Positions 41,501-49,911 of a stretch of 64,000 bases of DNA are shown piece after piece. The position numbers and the translations under genes are program-made. The notes under the pieces are model-generated. The model searched no databases and was not told the origin of the DNA. It saw only the letters and a program-made list of their open reading frames with translations. Numbering within the stretch: position 1 is the stretch's first letter; each line of letters begins with the position of its first letter. The stretch spans positions 1-64,000 of the forward strand of contig JBARIW010000146.1 in the NCBI GenBank assembly GCA_049799955.1, written 5' to 3'. Source of the stretch: JBGTFE01 sp049799955 (lineage in GTDB: Bacteria; Acidobacteriota; Blastocatellia; Pyrinomonadales; Pyrinomonadaceae).

Positions 41501-42850
41501 ATGAGAGAAACACAGATAAATAAATTTTTTATTATTGCCGTTTTAATAACTTCTATAAGTTTGTTCGGCGCAGCTTGCAGCGGCTCGAAGGCGGCGAATA
41601 ACGCAAACGCAAATGCAAACAGCGCGCCGGCGATTGTTGACGTAACGACGGCGCAGGCGGTCGTAAAGGAAATTCCGACGTATTTTGAAGCGACGGGAAA
41701 CCTTGCAAGCGACGCGCAGACGGATGTTGCGCCGACGGTCGGCGGAAAAATCGTCGCGGTTAATTTCGACATTGGAAGCTATGTAAACCGTGGCGATGTT
41801 TTGGTTCAGCTTGACAATCGAGACGCGCAGATTCGCCTCGAACAGGCGCGGGCGCAGGTCGAACAGCAGCGAAAATCTGTCCAACAGGCGGAAGCGAATG
41901 TCGAACAGGCGATTGCCTCTTTGAGACAGACACAGTCGCGTCTCGGCATCGGCGACGGCGAAACTTTTAATATCGAGACTTTTTCGCAGGTCAAATCCAT
42001 CAAAGCGCAGCTCGAACTGGCTGAAAAAGAATTGACGCGGACGACCAGACTTTTAGAAACAGGCGACGTTTCGCGCGCGTCTTACGACCAGCGCAAATCG
42101 CAGCGCGACGCGCTTCTCGGACAGCTTGACGAAGCGCGTTCGAACGCGGCGGTCGCCGTCAAAGCGATTGACACGGCGCGGGCGCAGGTTAATACGGCGA
42201 GAACAAACGTCGGAATCGCGCGCGCGGCGGTCGCAACCGCGCAGACACAAGTTGAACAGGCGCAAAAAGCCGTTACGGATACGATAATTTACGCGCCGAT
42301 TAGCGGTTATGTCGCGGAAAGAACGGCTGATTTGGGCGAATTCGTCAATCCGAACACGCCGAACGCGAAAGTCGCGACGATTGTTCGAACTTCGGTTTTG
42401 CGGCTTAGAATCGACGTTCCCGAACAATCAGTCGGAAGCGTCGCCGTCGGACAGGGAATTTCGATGCAGACAAGCGCTTATCCCGACCGGAACTTTGCGG
42501 GAACGGTTGTCAGAATTTCGCCGAGCGTCAACGCGAGTTCGAGAACGCTGGTCGTCGAAGCGGAAGTCGAAAACAGCGGCGGATTATTAAAACCCGGACA
42601 ATTTGCGACCGTTCGCATCGCGCAGTCGCAGCCGAAACCCGCCGTGATGATTCCGAAAACGGCGGTCAAAGCCGAAGGCGAAACGAACAGCGTTTTTGTA
42701 ATTAAAGACGGACGCGCCGAACAGCGCACAGTCAAAATCGGCGTTCTGGAAGGCGATTTAATCGAAATTCAGACGGGCGTGCAGGAAAATGAGTCGGTTG
42801 CGATGAGCAATCTGAATGTAATTTACGACGGCGTTGCGGTAAGGCAATAG
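41501..42850 (+). CDS. RND periplasmic adaptor lipoprotein
   Basis: 449 residues. Lipoprotein signal peptide (lipobox about LFGAACSG, Cys near 24), so it is anchored in the inner membrane. HlyD/MFP order: lipoyl half (TYFEATGNLASDAQTDVAPTVGGKIVAVNFDIGSYVNRGDVLVQL), long helical hairpin (about 100-230) rich in Gln, Ala and Arg, second lipoyl half (YAPISGYVAERTADLGEFVNP), beta-barrel and membrane-proximal domains. It connects the RND pump to the TolC-like outer-membrane channel. Follows tetR by 20 bases. Probably exports a drug-like or metabolite substrate. Confidence 0.93.
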   Translation: MRETQINKFFIIAVLITSISLFGAACSGSKAANNANANANSAPAIVDVTTAQAVVKEIPTYFEATGNLASDAQTDVAPTVGGKIVAVNFDIGSYVNRGDVLVQLDNRDAQIRLEQARAQVEQQRKSVQQAEANVEQAIASLRQTQSRLGIGDGETFNIETFSQVKSIKAQLELAEKELTRTTRLLETGDVSRASYDQRKSQRDALLGQLDEARSNAAVAVKAIDTARAQVNTARTNVGIARAAVATAQTQVEQAQKAVTDTIIYAPISGYVAERTADLGEFVNPNTPNAKVATIVRTSVLRLRIDVPEQSVGSVAVGQGISMQTSAYPDRNFAGTVVRISPSVNASSRTLVVEAEVENSGGLLKPGQFATVRIAQSQPKPAVMIPKTAVKAEGETNSVFVIKDGRAEQRTVKIGVLEGDLIEIQTGVQENESVAMSNLNVIYDGVAVRQ

Positions 42851-42852
42851 CT

Positions 42853-42950
42853 TTTTGTCATTCGTCCTTAGTCCTTTGCTTGTTTTGAGGAATTCGAATC
42901 TCAAACAAACGAGCTAAGGACAAATGACAAATGACTAAGGACAAATAGAT
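42853..42950. repeat. Heptamer-repeat hairpin (ATTCGTC / AATGACA)
   Basis: Left: TTTTGTC, ATTCGTC, CTTAGTC, CTTTGCT (42853-42880). Right: AAGGACA, AATGACA, AATGACT, AAGGACA, AATAGAT (42916-42950). Core around GAATTC. It lies between the adaptor stop (42850) and the pump start (42953), filling the gap exactly inside an operon. Confidence 0.85.
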
Positions 42951-42952
42951 TT

Positions 42953-45900
42953 ATGCAATGGTTAGCAGAAGTTTGTGTTAAGCGCCCCGTTTTTGCGACG
43001 ATGCTCGTTTTGTCGCTCGTAACGGTCGGCTTGTTTTCGTTTTTTAGTTTGGGCGTCGATTTGTTTCCGAAAATCGATTTTCCGACGATTACCATCACGG
43101 TCGTCAATCCGGGCGCGTCGCCGCAGGAAATGGAAACGGAAATCACGGAAAAGGTCGAAGAAGCCGTCAATACGATTAGCGGAATCGACGAGCTGCGTTC
43201 GACTTCCGTGGAAGGCATTTCGCAGGTTTTCGTTGCGTTTATTCTCGAAAAAGACGTTAACGTCGCCGCGCAGGAAGTTGAAAACCGCGTTCAGACGGTG
43301 ATTCCGAATCTTCCCGAAACAGCCGAACAGCCGACCGTGCAGAAGCTCGACACGGACGCCGCGCCGGTTTTGCGCATCGCCGTTTCCGCGCCGACAAATC
43401 TGCGCGACGTAACGGAAACCGCGAAAAATAAAATCAAGGAACGCATCGAATCCGTCAGCGGCGTCGGTCAGGTTACGATTATCGGCGGGCGCGACCGTCA
43501 GATAAACGTCTGGGTTGACCCGGACAAAATGCGCGCTTACAACGTAACTGCCGCCGAAATCACGACTGCTTTAAGACTTCAAAATATCGAATTTCCGAGC
43601 GGAAGACTCGAACAGGGACAAACGGAAACGAGTGTTCGCACGCTCGGAAAAATTCAAAAGCCGGAAGAATTTGAAAACGTCGTCGTTGCCGTGCGCGGCG
43701 ATTATGAAGTCAAAGTTAAAGATTTGGGTCATGTCGAAGACGGCGCGGAAGAAATTCGCTCGCAGGCGCTTCTCAACGGTCTGCCAGCCGTAACGCTCAT
43801 CGTTTCAAAGCAGTCGGGACAAAATACGGTCGCCGTCGCGCACGAACTCAAAGCGCGCCTGAACGAGATTATTCCGACGCTTCCGGCAAATTATAAAGTT
43901 CAAATCATCGGCGACAACTCGATTTTTATCGAAAATTCGCTTCATTCGATTGAGGAGCATTTAATCGTCGGCGGCTTTCTCGCGGCAGTCGTCGTGTTTT
44001 TGTTTTTGTGGAATTTCCGCACGACTTTTATTGCCGCGCTGGCGATTCCGACTTCGATTATTTCGACCTTCGCGCTGATGTATGCGATGGGCTACACGCT
44101 CAATTCAATCACCATGCTTTCGCTGACTTTGATGGTCGGAATCGTGATTGACGACGCGATTGTAGTGCTCGAAAATATTTACCGTTTCGTCGAAGAAAAG
44201 GGAATGGACCCGTTTCAGGCGGCGATTGAAGGAACGAAGGAAATCGGCATGGCGGTTCTCGCCACGACGCTTTCTTTGATGGCTGTGTTCGTTCCAATCG
44301 GATTTATGCAGGGCATCGTCGGCAAATTTATGTCCAGCTTCGGTCTGACGGCTTCGTTTGCCGTCGGCGTCAGCCTGATTGTTTCGTTTACGCTGACGCC
44401 GATGCTTGCGGCGCGTCTTATTAAACGTCCGAAACACGAAGATTTAGAGAAGAAAACCGAGCCAATCGGGACAGCCGAGCCGCTTAGATTCGGCGGCGAC
44501 GGAATGATTGAGTCCAATTATGAAGAGCCTTCGACAAATCAGCGCAAAGAAGAAAAAACGGAAGAAAAGACTTCGAAAAATTCCGGTTTTTATCGTTACA
44601 TCGACGCTTTTTATACGGGACTTCTGCGCTTTTCGATGGCGCATCGATGGCTGATTGTTGTGCTTTGCATACTTGTTTTTATCAGTATCATTCCGCTGTT
44701 TATGCTCGTCGGCAAAAACTTTCTGCCGGTTGACGACCAGTCGCAGTTCGAGATTACGGTTCGCGCGCCCGAAGGTTATTCGCTTTCGGCGACATCACAG
44801 CTTCTCGAACGCATCGGCGCTGACCTTCGCAAGATGGAAGGCGTTACCGATACGCTGATAACAATCGGCGGCGGGCAGGCGCAGGTCGTCAATAGCGGCA
44901 CGATTTACGTCAAGCTTTCCGATGTAAAGGCGCGACCGAAATCGCAGGAAATAATGATGACGGACGCGCGCGAGATTTTGAAAAATTACCCGCCGGAGCT
45001 TCGTACGGGCGTTCAGCAGGTGCAGGCGTTTTCGGGCGGCGGTTTCCGCAACGCGAACGTGCAGTTTTTAATTTCGGGACCGGATTTGAAAAAGCTCGAA
45101 GAATATTCCGTCAAGCTGCTCGAAAAGATGAAGCAGATTCCCGACGCGGTTGATATCGACTCGACTTTGATTAGCGGAAAGCCCGAAATTCAGCTTGAAA
45201 TCGACCGCGACACCGCCGCTGATTTGGGCGTGCGCGTCGCCGACGTTTCGCAGGCGCTGAACACGCTTGTCGCCGGGCAGGAAGCGACGACTTTCAACGA
45301 GGGAACAGACCAGTTCGAAGTTCGCGTCCGCGCGATTAACAATTACCGGACGAGCATTGAAGGCTTGAAACGCCTGATTGTGCCTTCGACCAAAACGGGC
45401 TGGGTTACGCTCGACCGTCTCGTCAAATCCAAGGAAGGAACGGGACCGAGCTCGGTTGACCGCGTAAACCGTCAGCGGCAGGTAACGCTTCTGGCAAACA
45501 CAAAACCGGGCGGTTCGGCGGCTAATATTCAAACGGCGATTAACAGCGCGGTTAAAGAGCTAAATCTTCCGGCAGGCTACACGACCGGATACGTCGGGCA
45601 GTCGAAGGAAATGGGCAAAGCCGGATTTTATTTTCTTCTGGCGATTATGCTCTCGTTTATCTTTATGTATATCGTGCTGGCGGCGCAGTTCGAATCGTTT
45701 ATCCACCCGATTACGATTCTGCTTACTTTGCCGCTTTCGATTCCGTTCGGCATCCTGAGTCTTCTCGTCGCCGGACAGACCGTGAATATCTTTTCGGGAT
45801 TGGGCTTATTGCTTTTGTTCGGCGTCGTGAAGAAAAACGCGATTTTGCAGATTGACCATACGAACACGCTTCGCTCGCGCGGGATGAGTCGATATGACGC

Positions 45901-46216
45901 GATTATTCAGGCAAACCGCGACCGTCTCAGACCGATTTTGATGACGACGATTGCGCTCGTCGCGGGCATGATTCCGCTGATTGTCGGAAGCGGCGCGGGC
46001 GCGGGAACGAATCGTTCAATCGGCGTTCTCGTCGTCGGCGGGCAAACGCTCTGTCTGCTTCTGACGCTTCTGGCGGTTCCGGTTTTCTATTCGCTGTTTG
46101 ACGACGTAACGCAGTGGCACATTTTCAGCGGCGTCAGCAGAGTTTCATCGCGTGTTTTCGGCGGAATCAGAAGGAAAGTTTCGACGGCGGCAAGCTCTTT
46201 GTTTAGTAAAAACTGA
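42953..46216 (+). CDS. RND multidrug efflux pump (HAE1-like)
   Basis: 1087 residues, an inner-membrane proton-driven trimeric exporter. Two-fold repeat of six helices plus porter loops: first half starts WLAEVCVKRPVFATMLVLSLVTVGLFSFFSLGVDLFPKIDFPT; TM4 contains GIVIDDAIVVLEN with the proton-relay Asp pair; second half has RDTAADLGVRVADVSQALNTLVAG and GLLLLFGVVKKNAILQIDH with the conserved Lys. An inserted hydrophilic loop at about 495-560 (between TM6 and TM7) is somewhat long. Works with the adaptor at 41501 and TolC-like protein at 46626. Substrate unknown. Confidence 0.95.
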   Translation: MQWLAEVCVKRPVFATMLVLSLVTVGLFSFFSLGVDLFPKIDFPTITITVVNPGASPQEMETEITEKVEEAVNTISGIDELRSTSVEGISQVFVAFILEKDVNVAAQEVENRVQTVIPNLPETAEQPTVQKLDTDAAPVLRIAVSAPTNLRDVTETAKNKIKERIESVSGVGQVTIIGGRDRQINVWVDPDKMRAYNVTAAEITTALRLQNIEFPSGRLEQGQTETSVRTLGKIQKPEEFENVVVAVRGDYEVKVKDLGHVEDGAEEIRSQALLNGLPAVTLIVSKQSGQNTVAVAHELKARLNEIIPTLPANYKVQIIGDNSIFIENSLHSIEEHLIVGGFLAAVVVFLFLWNFRTTFIAALAIPTSIISTFALMYAMGYTLNSITMLSLTLMVGIVIDDAIVVLENIYRFVEEKGMDPFQAAIEGTKEIGMAVLATTLSLMAVFVPIGFMQGIVGKFMSSFGLTASFAVGVSLIVSFTLTPMLAARLIKRPKHEDLEKKTEPIGTAEPLRFGGDGMIESNYEEPSTNQRKEEKTEEKTSKNSGFYRYIDAFYTGLLRFSMAHRWLIVVLCILVFISIIPLFMLVGKNFLPVDDQSQFEITVRAPEGYSLSATSQLLERIGADLRKMEGVTDTLITIGGGQAQVVNSGTIYVKLSDVKARPKSQEIMMTDAREILKNYPPELRTGVQQVQAFSGGGFRNANVQFLISGPDLKKLEEYSVKLLEKMKQIPDAVDIDSTLISGKPEIQLEIDRDTAADLGVRVADVSQALNTLVAGQEATTFNEGTDQFEVRVRAINNYRTSIEGLKRLIVPSTKTGWVTLDRLVKSKEGTGPSSVDRVNRQRQVTLLANTKPGGSAANIQTAINSAVKELNLPAGYTTGYVGQSKEMGKAGFYFLLAIMLSFIFMYIVLAAQFESFIHPITILLTLPLSIPFGILSLLVAGQTVNIFSGLGLLLLFGVVKKNAILQIDHTNTLRSRGMSRYDAIIQANRDRLRPILMTTIALVAGMIPLIVGSGAGAGTNRSIGVLVVGGQTLCLLLTLLAVPVFYSLFDDVTQWHIFSGVSRVSSRVFGGIRRKVSTAASSLFSKN

Positions 46217-46227
46217 GCTTTGAAAAT

Positions 46228-46590
46228 ATGAGTCGAGCGGCAAAAAGTTTATTTGTTTTCGCGATTTACCTGTGCGGATTAGGCTTCGGTTTGCTGCTCG
46301 TTCCAAACTTGCTTTTGCAGATTTTCGGTGCGCCGCCGACCGGCGAGGTTTGGATAAGACTCAACGGAATGTTCGTGCTTTGCCTGAGTTTTTATTACAT
46401 TCAGGCGGCGCGAAACGAATTGACAAATTTTATTCGCTGGACGGTTTTAGCGCGAGTCGCGGTTATTTTTTATTTTGCGGCTTTCGTTATTCTGGTTTCA
46501 GCTCCGAGAGCGATTTTGCTTTTCGGTTTGATTGATTTGCTCGCGGCGATTTGGACGTGGCTTGCTTTGAAAAAAGATAAGGAAATATAA
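46228..46590 (+). CDS. Small four-helix membrane protein in the efflux operon
   Basis: 120 residues with about four hydrophobic segments (11-35, 42-60, 70-90, 93-112). It lies between the RND pump (11 bases upstream) and the TolC-like gene, so it is probably translated from the same mRNA. I recognise no family with certainty. It could be an accessory protein of the pump or an unrelated membrane protein trapped in the operon. Confidence 0.65.
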   Translation: MSRAAKSLFVFAIYLCGLGFGLLLVPNLLLQIFGAPPTGEVWIRLNGMFVLCLSFYYIQAARNELTNFIRWTVLARVAVIFYFAAFVILVSAPRAILLFGLIDLLAAIWTWLALKKDKEI

Positions 46591-46625
46591 CAACGGGCAG
46601 GCAAAAGATTTTTTATACAGGCTTT

Positions 46626-48425
46626 ATGAAAAGGCATTTATACTTATTCATTTTAATTTTATCACTTTCGACTTTCGCTCAGGCGCAGGACGCGGCGACG
46701 ACGCCGACTCCCGCGCCGACGCCCGTTGTCGATGACAAACAGGACGTTAAGCCGGAAAATCTACAAAATGTTCCGGCAGTCGCGCCGCAATACCAGTCGG
46801 ACGATAAAACTCTGCCCGATTTGGGGCTTGTCGGCGTCGATATGCTGCGGCAGCGACCGCTTGCGCTCAAGGAAGCGATTACGATGGCGCTCGAAAACAA
46901 CAAGGACATCGAGGTTTCGCGCCAGAACGTGCGGATTGCCGAGTTTGATTTGCAGTCCGTAAGAGGCGTTTACGAGCCGCGTTTTACGGGGCAAACCTTC
47001 TACGAGCGCGCGACCGTTCCGAACGTTTCGATTTTCAGCACGAACAAAACGACGACGACCGGCTCGTTCGGCGGAAACGCCGGACTGACCGGCTACATTC
47101 CGAAATTCGGAACGGTTTTAACCGCGAGCTTCAATAATAATCGTTTGTCTTCGGACAATCCGATTTCGCCGCTCAGCCCGCAGTTTAATTCGAACCTGAC
47201 ATTTAACGTCTCGCAGCCGCTTTTTCGCGGTCGAAGGTTTGACCAGCCGCGACGCACAATCGAAATTGCCAAACGCAATCTGTCTCTGACCGACACGCAG
47301 TTTCGCCAGCGTTCGATTGATATTATCGTGGGCGTCCAGCGCGCTTACTGGGATTTAACATACGCGCTTCGCAATCTACAGGTTCAGCGCGACGGCGTGC
47401 GCGACGCGCGGCAGCAGCTCGAACACAATCGTCGCCTGGTTGACGAAGGACAGCTCGCGCCGATTGACATTATCGCCGCCGAAACGCAGATTGCGAACAT
47501 CGAGCAGGGCGTTTACGACGCGCTCGATACGGTCGGTCGCGCCGAAAACAATCTGAAAAATCTGATTTCGGAAAACAAAGCCGATAAAATCTGGTCGGAA
47601 TCGATTGTCCCGACCGATTCGGTCGAACTCGACGCGCCGCGCACGACTCTGCCCGAAGCTCTGGGCTTGGCGCTGGAAAATCGCCCCGAAATCGAAGTCA
47701 ATAATGTACAAAAAGACATCAACGCGCTCGACCGGCGTTTTTACCGCGAACAGACCAAACCGCAGATTGATTTGACGGCGAGCTACAGCTCGGCGGGCAT
47801 CGGCGGCAGCCAGAATCCGAATTTCAGCAGTCCTTTCGGTCAGGTCGTCTGCGACGCAACCGTGCTTACGCCCGTTGACTATCAAGCCTGTCTCGTTCGC
47901 CAGCAGCAGGCGGCAGCCGCGCAGCAGGCGACGCAGCAAGCCTTTCTCAGTTCCATCGGCGGCGCGGGAACGACTTTTACGGACATTTTCTCGAACAAAT
48001 ACCCGACCTGGCGCGTCGGCATAACCTTCAATCTGCCGCTTCTCGGCGACAAAACCGCCCGCGCCAATCTCGGCAAATCTCTCGTCCAGGGCGAGCAGAT
48101 AGCGACGCAGCGCGAGCAAATCGAGCAAAACATACAGGTCGATGTCCGCAACGCCCTGCAATCGGTCAGAACCTCGGAAGCGAGACTTCGCGCCGCCGCG
48201 ATTTCGCGCGAAAATTCGCTCAAACAATACGAATCCGAGCAGAGAAAACTGGACGCCGGACAATCCGACGTTTACAAAGTCCTCGAACGCCAAACCGCTC
48301 TGATGAACGCCAAAAGCGCCGAGCTGCGGGCGCAGACCGAGCTAAACAAAGCGATTGCGGATTTGCAGCGAGCGACGGGAAATTCTTTGAAGGCGAATAA
48401 TGTCGAAGCAAGGCTGAGAAAATAG
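46626..48425 (+). CDS. TolC-family outer-membrane efflux protein
   Basis: 599 residues with a signal peptide (MKRHLYLF...STFAQA, about 20). After a Pro/Thr-rich stretch (25-70), two OEP domains show the usual TolC pattern: LKEAITMALENNKDIEVSRQNVRIAEFDLQSVRGVYEP and LPEALGLALENRPEIEVNNVQKDINALDRRFYREQTKPQIDL. A Gln/Ala-rich insertion (QQQAAAAQQATQQAF, about 425-440) sits between helices. It forms the outer-membrane exit duct for the adjacent RND system. Confidence 0.92.
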   Translation: MKRHLYLFILILSLSTFAQAQDAATTPTPAPTPVVDDKQDVKPENLQNVPAVAPQYQSDDKTLPDLGLVGVDMLRQRPLALKEAITMALENNKDIEVSRQNVRIAEFDLQSVRGVYEPRFTGQTFYERATVPNVSIFSTNKTTTTGSFGGNAGLTGYIPKFGTVLTASFNNNRLSSDNPISPLSPQFNSNLTFNVSQPLFRGRRFDQPRRTIEIAKRNLSLTDTQFRQRSIDIIVGVQRAYWDLTYALRNLQVQRDGVRDARQQLEHNRRLVDEGQLAPIDIIAAETQIANIEQGVYDALDTVGRAENNLKNLISENKADKIWSESIVPTDSVELDAPRTTLPEALGLALENRPEIEVNNVQKDINALDRRFYREQTKPQIDLTASYSSAGIGGSQNPNFSSPFGQVVCDATVLTPVDYQACLVRQQQAAAAQQATQQAFLSSIGGAGTTFTDIFSNKYPTWRVGITFNLPLLGDKTARANLGKSLVQGEQIATQREQIEQNIQVDVRNALQSVRTSEARLRAAAISRENSLKQYESEQRKLDAGQSDVYKVLERQTALMNAKSAELRAQTELNKAIADLQRATGNSLKANNVEARLRK

Positions 48426-48447
48426 TTAGCGCAGACTGTAAGAAATT

Positions 48448-48523
48448 TAGCCACGAACAAACACGAAAGAACACGAAAAAGAGATAAATAATTTTCGTGA
48501 AATTTCGTGTTTGTTCGTGGCTG
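48448..48523. repeat. Hairpin repeat (second ACACGAA-type copy)
   Basis: Same family and orientation as 4745-4822: TAGCCACGAACA, AACACGAAA, AACACGAAA then a reduced loop and TTTCGTG words ending GTTCGTGGCT. Located between the tolC-like gene and the gene remnant. Confidence 0.85.
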
Positions 48524-48538
48524 ATTGTTTTATTAAAT

Positions 48539-48667
48539 TTACGGTTTCGGTTCGTCTTTTTTCTTCTGCGCCGAGCGTTCGACGCGCGTGGCGATTTTCC
48601 ACGCGGCGAGCTTTTGCGGCTGGTCGCGGTAATAGTTTTTGACGAAATCATTGAGCGAATCGAAAAT
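48539..48667 (-). pseudogene. C-terminal remnant of a protein-coding gene
   Basis: On the minus strand 43 codons remain open and end in TAA at 48539. The translated end is clearly protein-like (FVKNYYRDQPQKLAAWKIATR, then a basic KKKDEPKP tail). It has no ATG, GTG or TTG start and a TAA lies directly upstream (48668-48670). Codon usage matches the host. It probably represents the 3' end of a deleted gene, cut by a deletion now joined to the MBL gene. The parent family is unknown to me. Confidence 0.55.
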
Positions 48668-48674
48668 TTAGTCG

Positions 48675-49439
48675 TTAGAGGTCAAACGATAAACCGTCGC
48701 GGGCTTGGATTACCTCACATGCGGGCGAGAATTTTTCTATTTCCGCCGCAAAATCAACCGCGTCCCATTCGGCGTAAAAATGCGTGAGAACGGCTTTTTT
48801 AGGTTTGGCGTGGCGGATGAGATACATCGCCTCGGCGAGTTCAAGATGTTTTTCGACGGGCTTGTTTTTGAAAAATGAACACTCCAACACGAATAAATCC
48901 GCGCGTTTGGCAAACGTTCGGAAAGTTTTGTCAAAACCTGTGTCGGCAGTATAAACAAGCGTTTTGTCTTCAGCCTTGATGCGAATCGAAAGGCTTTCGT
49001 CCGTGTGCGGCGTTTTCAAAGCGTCGGCTTCGGTTCCAGGTAGAATTTCAAACTTTTCGAACGGCTCGACTTCGATTATTTCAAGCGGGAAAGGCTGTTT
49101 GAAGAGCTTGTAATTGTTCGCCGCGTCAAAGGATTCGATTAGCTTTCGCAAACCTTTCGCGCCGAAGATTTTTAGCGGTTTTCGGCGTTCCCGCATCTGC
49201 GGAGCGTTGCGCGTTCCGAACAGAAACGCGGGAAGCCCGCCGACGTGGTCGAGATGAAAATGTGAAATCCAGATTGCATCAAGCTTTGCCCAATCCAGAT
49301 TTTCCCGCGCCATCCGGTGAATCGCCGACGCCGAACAATCGAGCAAAATCGTGCCGCTTTCGGTTTCGAGCCAATAACCCGAAGAACTGCGCGTCGGATG
49401 CGGAACGGCGCTTCCCGAACCTAAAACAATAAACTTCAT
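48675..49439 (-). CDS. MBL-fold metallo-hydrolase (RNase Z/AtsA-like)
   Basis: 254 residues from ATG 49439; the longer frame start at 49457 would be encoded by the heptamer repeat. Beta-lactamase-fold metal motif HFHLDHVGG at about 62-70 and conserved DCSASAIHRMA, TADTGFDKTF, LECSF and the final TH FYAEWD-type segment (about 237) resemble ribonuclease Z-like/arylsulfatase-like hydrolases of the ElaC group without the exosite arm. Substrate unknown. Followed by a gene remnant. Confidence 0.83.
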   Translation of the reverse strand: MKFIVLGSGSAVPHPTRSSSGYWLETESGTILLDCSASAIHRMARENLDWAKLDAIWISHFHLDHVGGLPAFLFGTRNAPQMRERRKPLKIFGAKGLRKLIESFDAANNYKLFKQPFPLEIIEVEPFEKFEILPGTEADALKTPHTDESLSIRIKAEDKTLVYTADTGFDKTFRTFAKRADLFVLECSFFKNKPVEKHLELAEAMYLIRHAKPKKAVLTHFYAEWDAVDFAAEIEKFSPACEVIQARDGLSFDL

Positions 49440-49507
49440 ACATTTAACATTTAACATTTATCAGAAGAATTCGTGTTTAATGATAAATGATAAATGATAA
49501 ATGTTAT
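49440..49507. repeat. Heptamer-repeat hairpin (inverted copy of 14482 element)
   Basis: Left: ACATTTA three times (49440-49460). Core AGAAGAATTCGTGTTTA. Right: ATGATAA three times and ATGTTAT (49480-49507). It abuts the MBL start codon at 49439 and contains the TAA stop of the four-helix-bundle gene at 49504. Its core is the reverse complement of that at 14517-14533. Confidence 0.88.
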
Positions 49508-49860
49508 TTGTCTATTCTGGTTGTTTTGAGAATTGTAAACAGGATTTTGGCAATTTCATCGGCATCAGTATGCATACTTTCAAAAGATTTTTCGCTGATG
49601 TAATTTGTGTCTTTTAATAGAGAAAGCCAATACTTAGTTTCCAGACATTCTTTGTAAGCAATACTAATTTTGCTGGAAAAATCTGCTTCTGAAATTGCTC
49701 CGTTTGCTTCGGCAATATTTGCGCCGATAGAAGTACCGCTTCTGAGCATTTGTTTGGACAAAATATATTCTTTTTTCTCTTCGCACAAATACTGGTATGC
49801 TTTTACTATTCTGATGGCAAAATTGTATGCCTTTGTATAAGTTACATTGTCCTTTGTCAT
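49504..49860 (-). CDS. Four-helix-bundle (23S rRNA intervening-sequence-type) protein
   Basis: 118 residues. The RIVKAYQYLCEEKKEYILSKQMLRSGTSIGANIAEANGAISEADFSSKISIAYKECLETKYWL pattern is diagnostic of the S23/four-helix-bundle family, first found inside intervening sequences of 23S rRNA genes but also free in many genomes. No enzymatic function is known. It is more AT-rich than neighbours and lies between two heptamer-repeat elements (49440-49507 and 49870-49911), so the gene with its flanks may be a small mobile or duplicated unit. Confidence 0.9.
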   Translation of the reverse strand: MTKDNVTYTKAYNFAIRIVKAYQYLCEEKKEYILSKQMLRSGTSIGANIAEANGAISEADFSSKISIAYKECLETKYWLSLLKDTNYISEKSFESMHTDADEIAKILFTILKTTRIDK

Positions 49861-49869
49861 CTCGAATAA

Positions 49870-49911
49870 ATAATAAATGATAAATGGTAAATGATAAATG
49901 ATAAATGTTGA
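49870..49911. repeat. Single-arm heptamer repeat spanning a start codon
   Basis: ATAATAA, ATGATAA, ATGGTAA, ATGATAA, ATGATAA, ATGTTGA (49870-49911). It fills the 37-base gap between two divergent start codons and supplies the ATG of bshB1 at 49898. Confidence 0.85.

Noticed and set aside
47376..48293. Minus-strand 305-codon frame inside the TolC-like gene
   Set aside because: Shadow frame with biased Arg, Phe and Asp content; TolC domains are clear on the plus strand.
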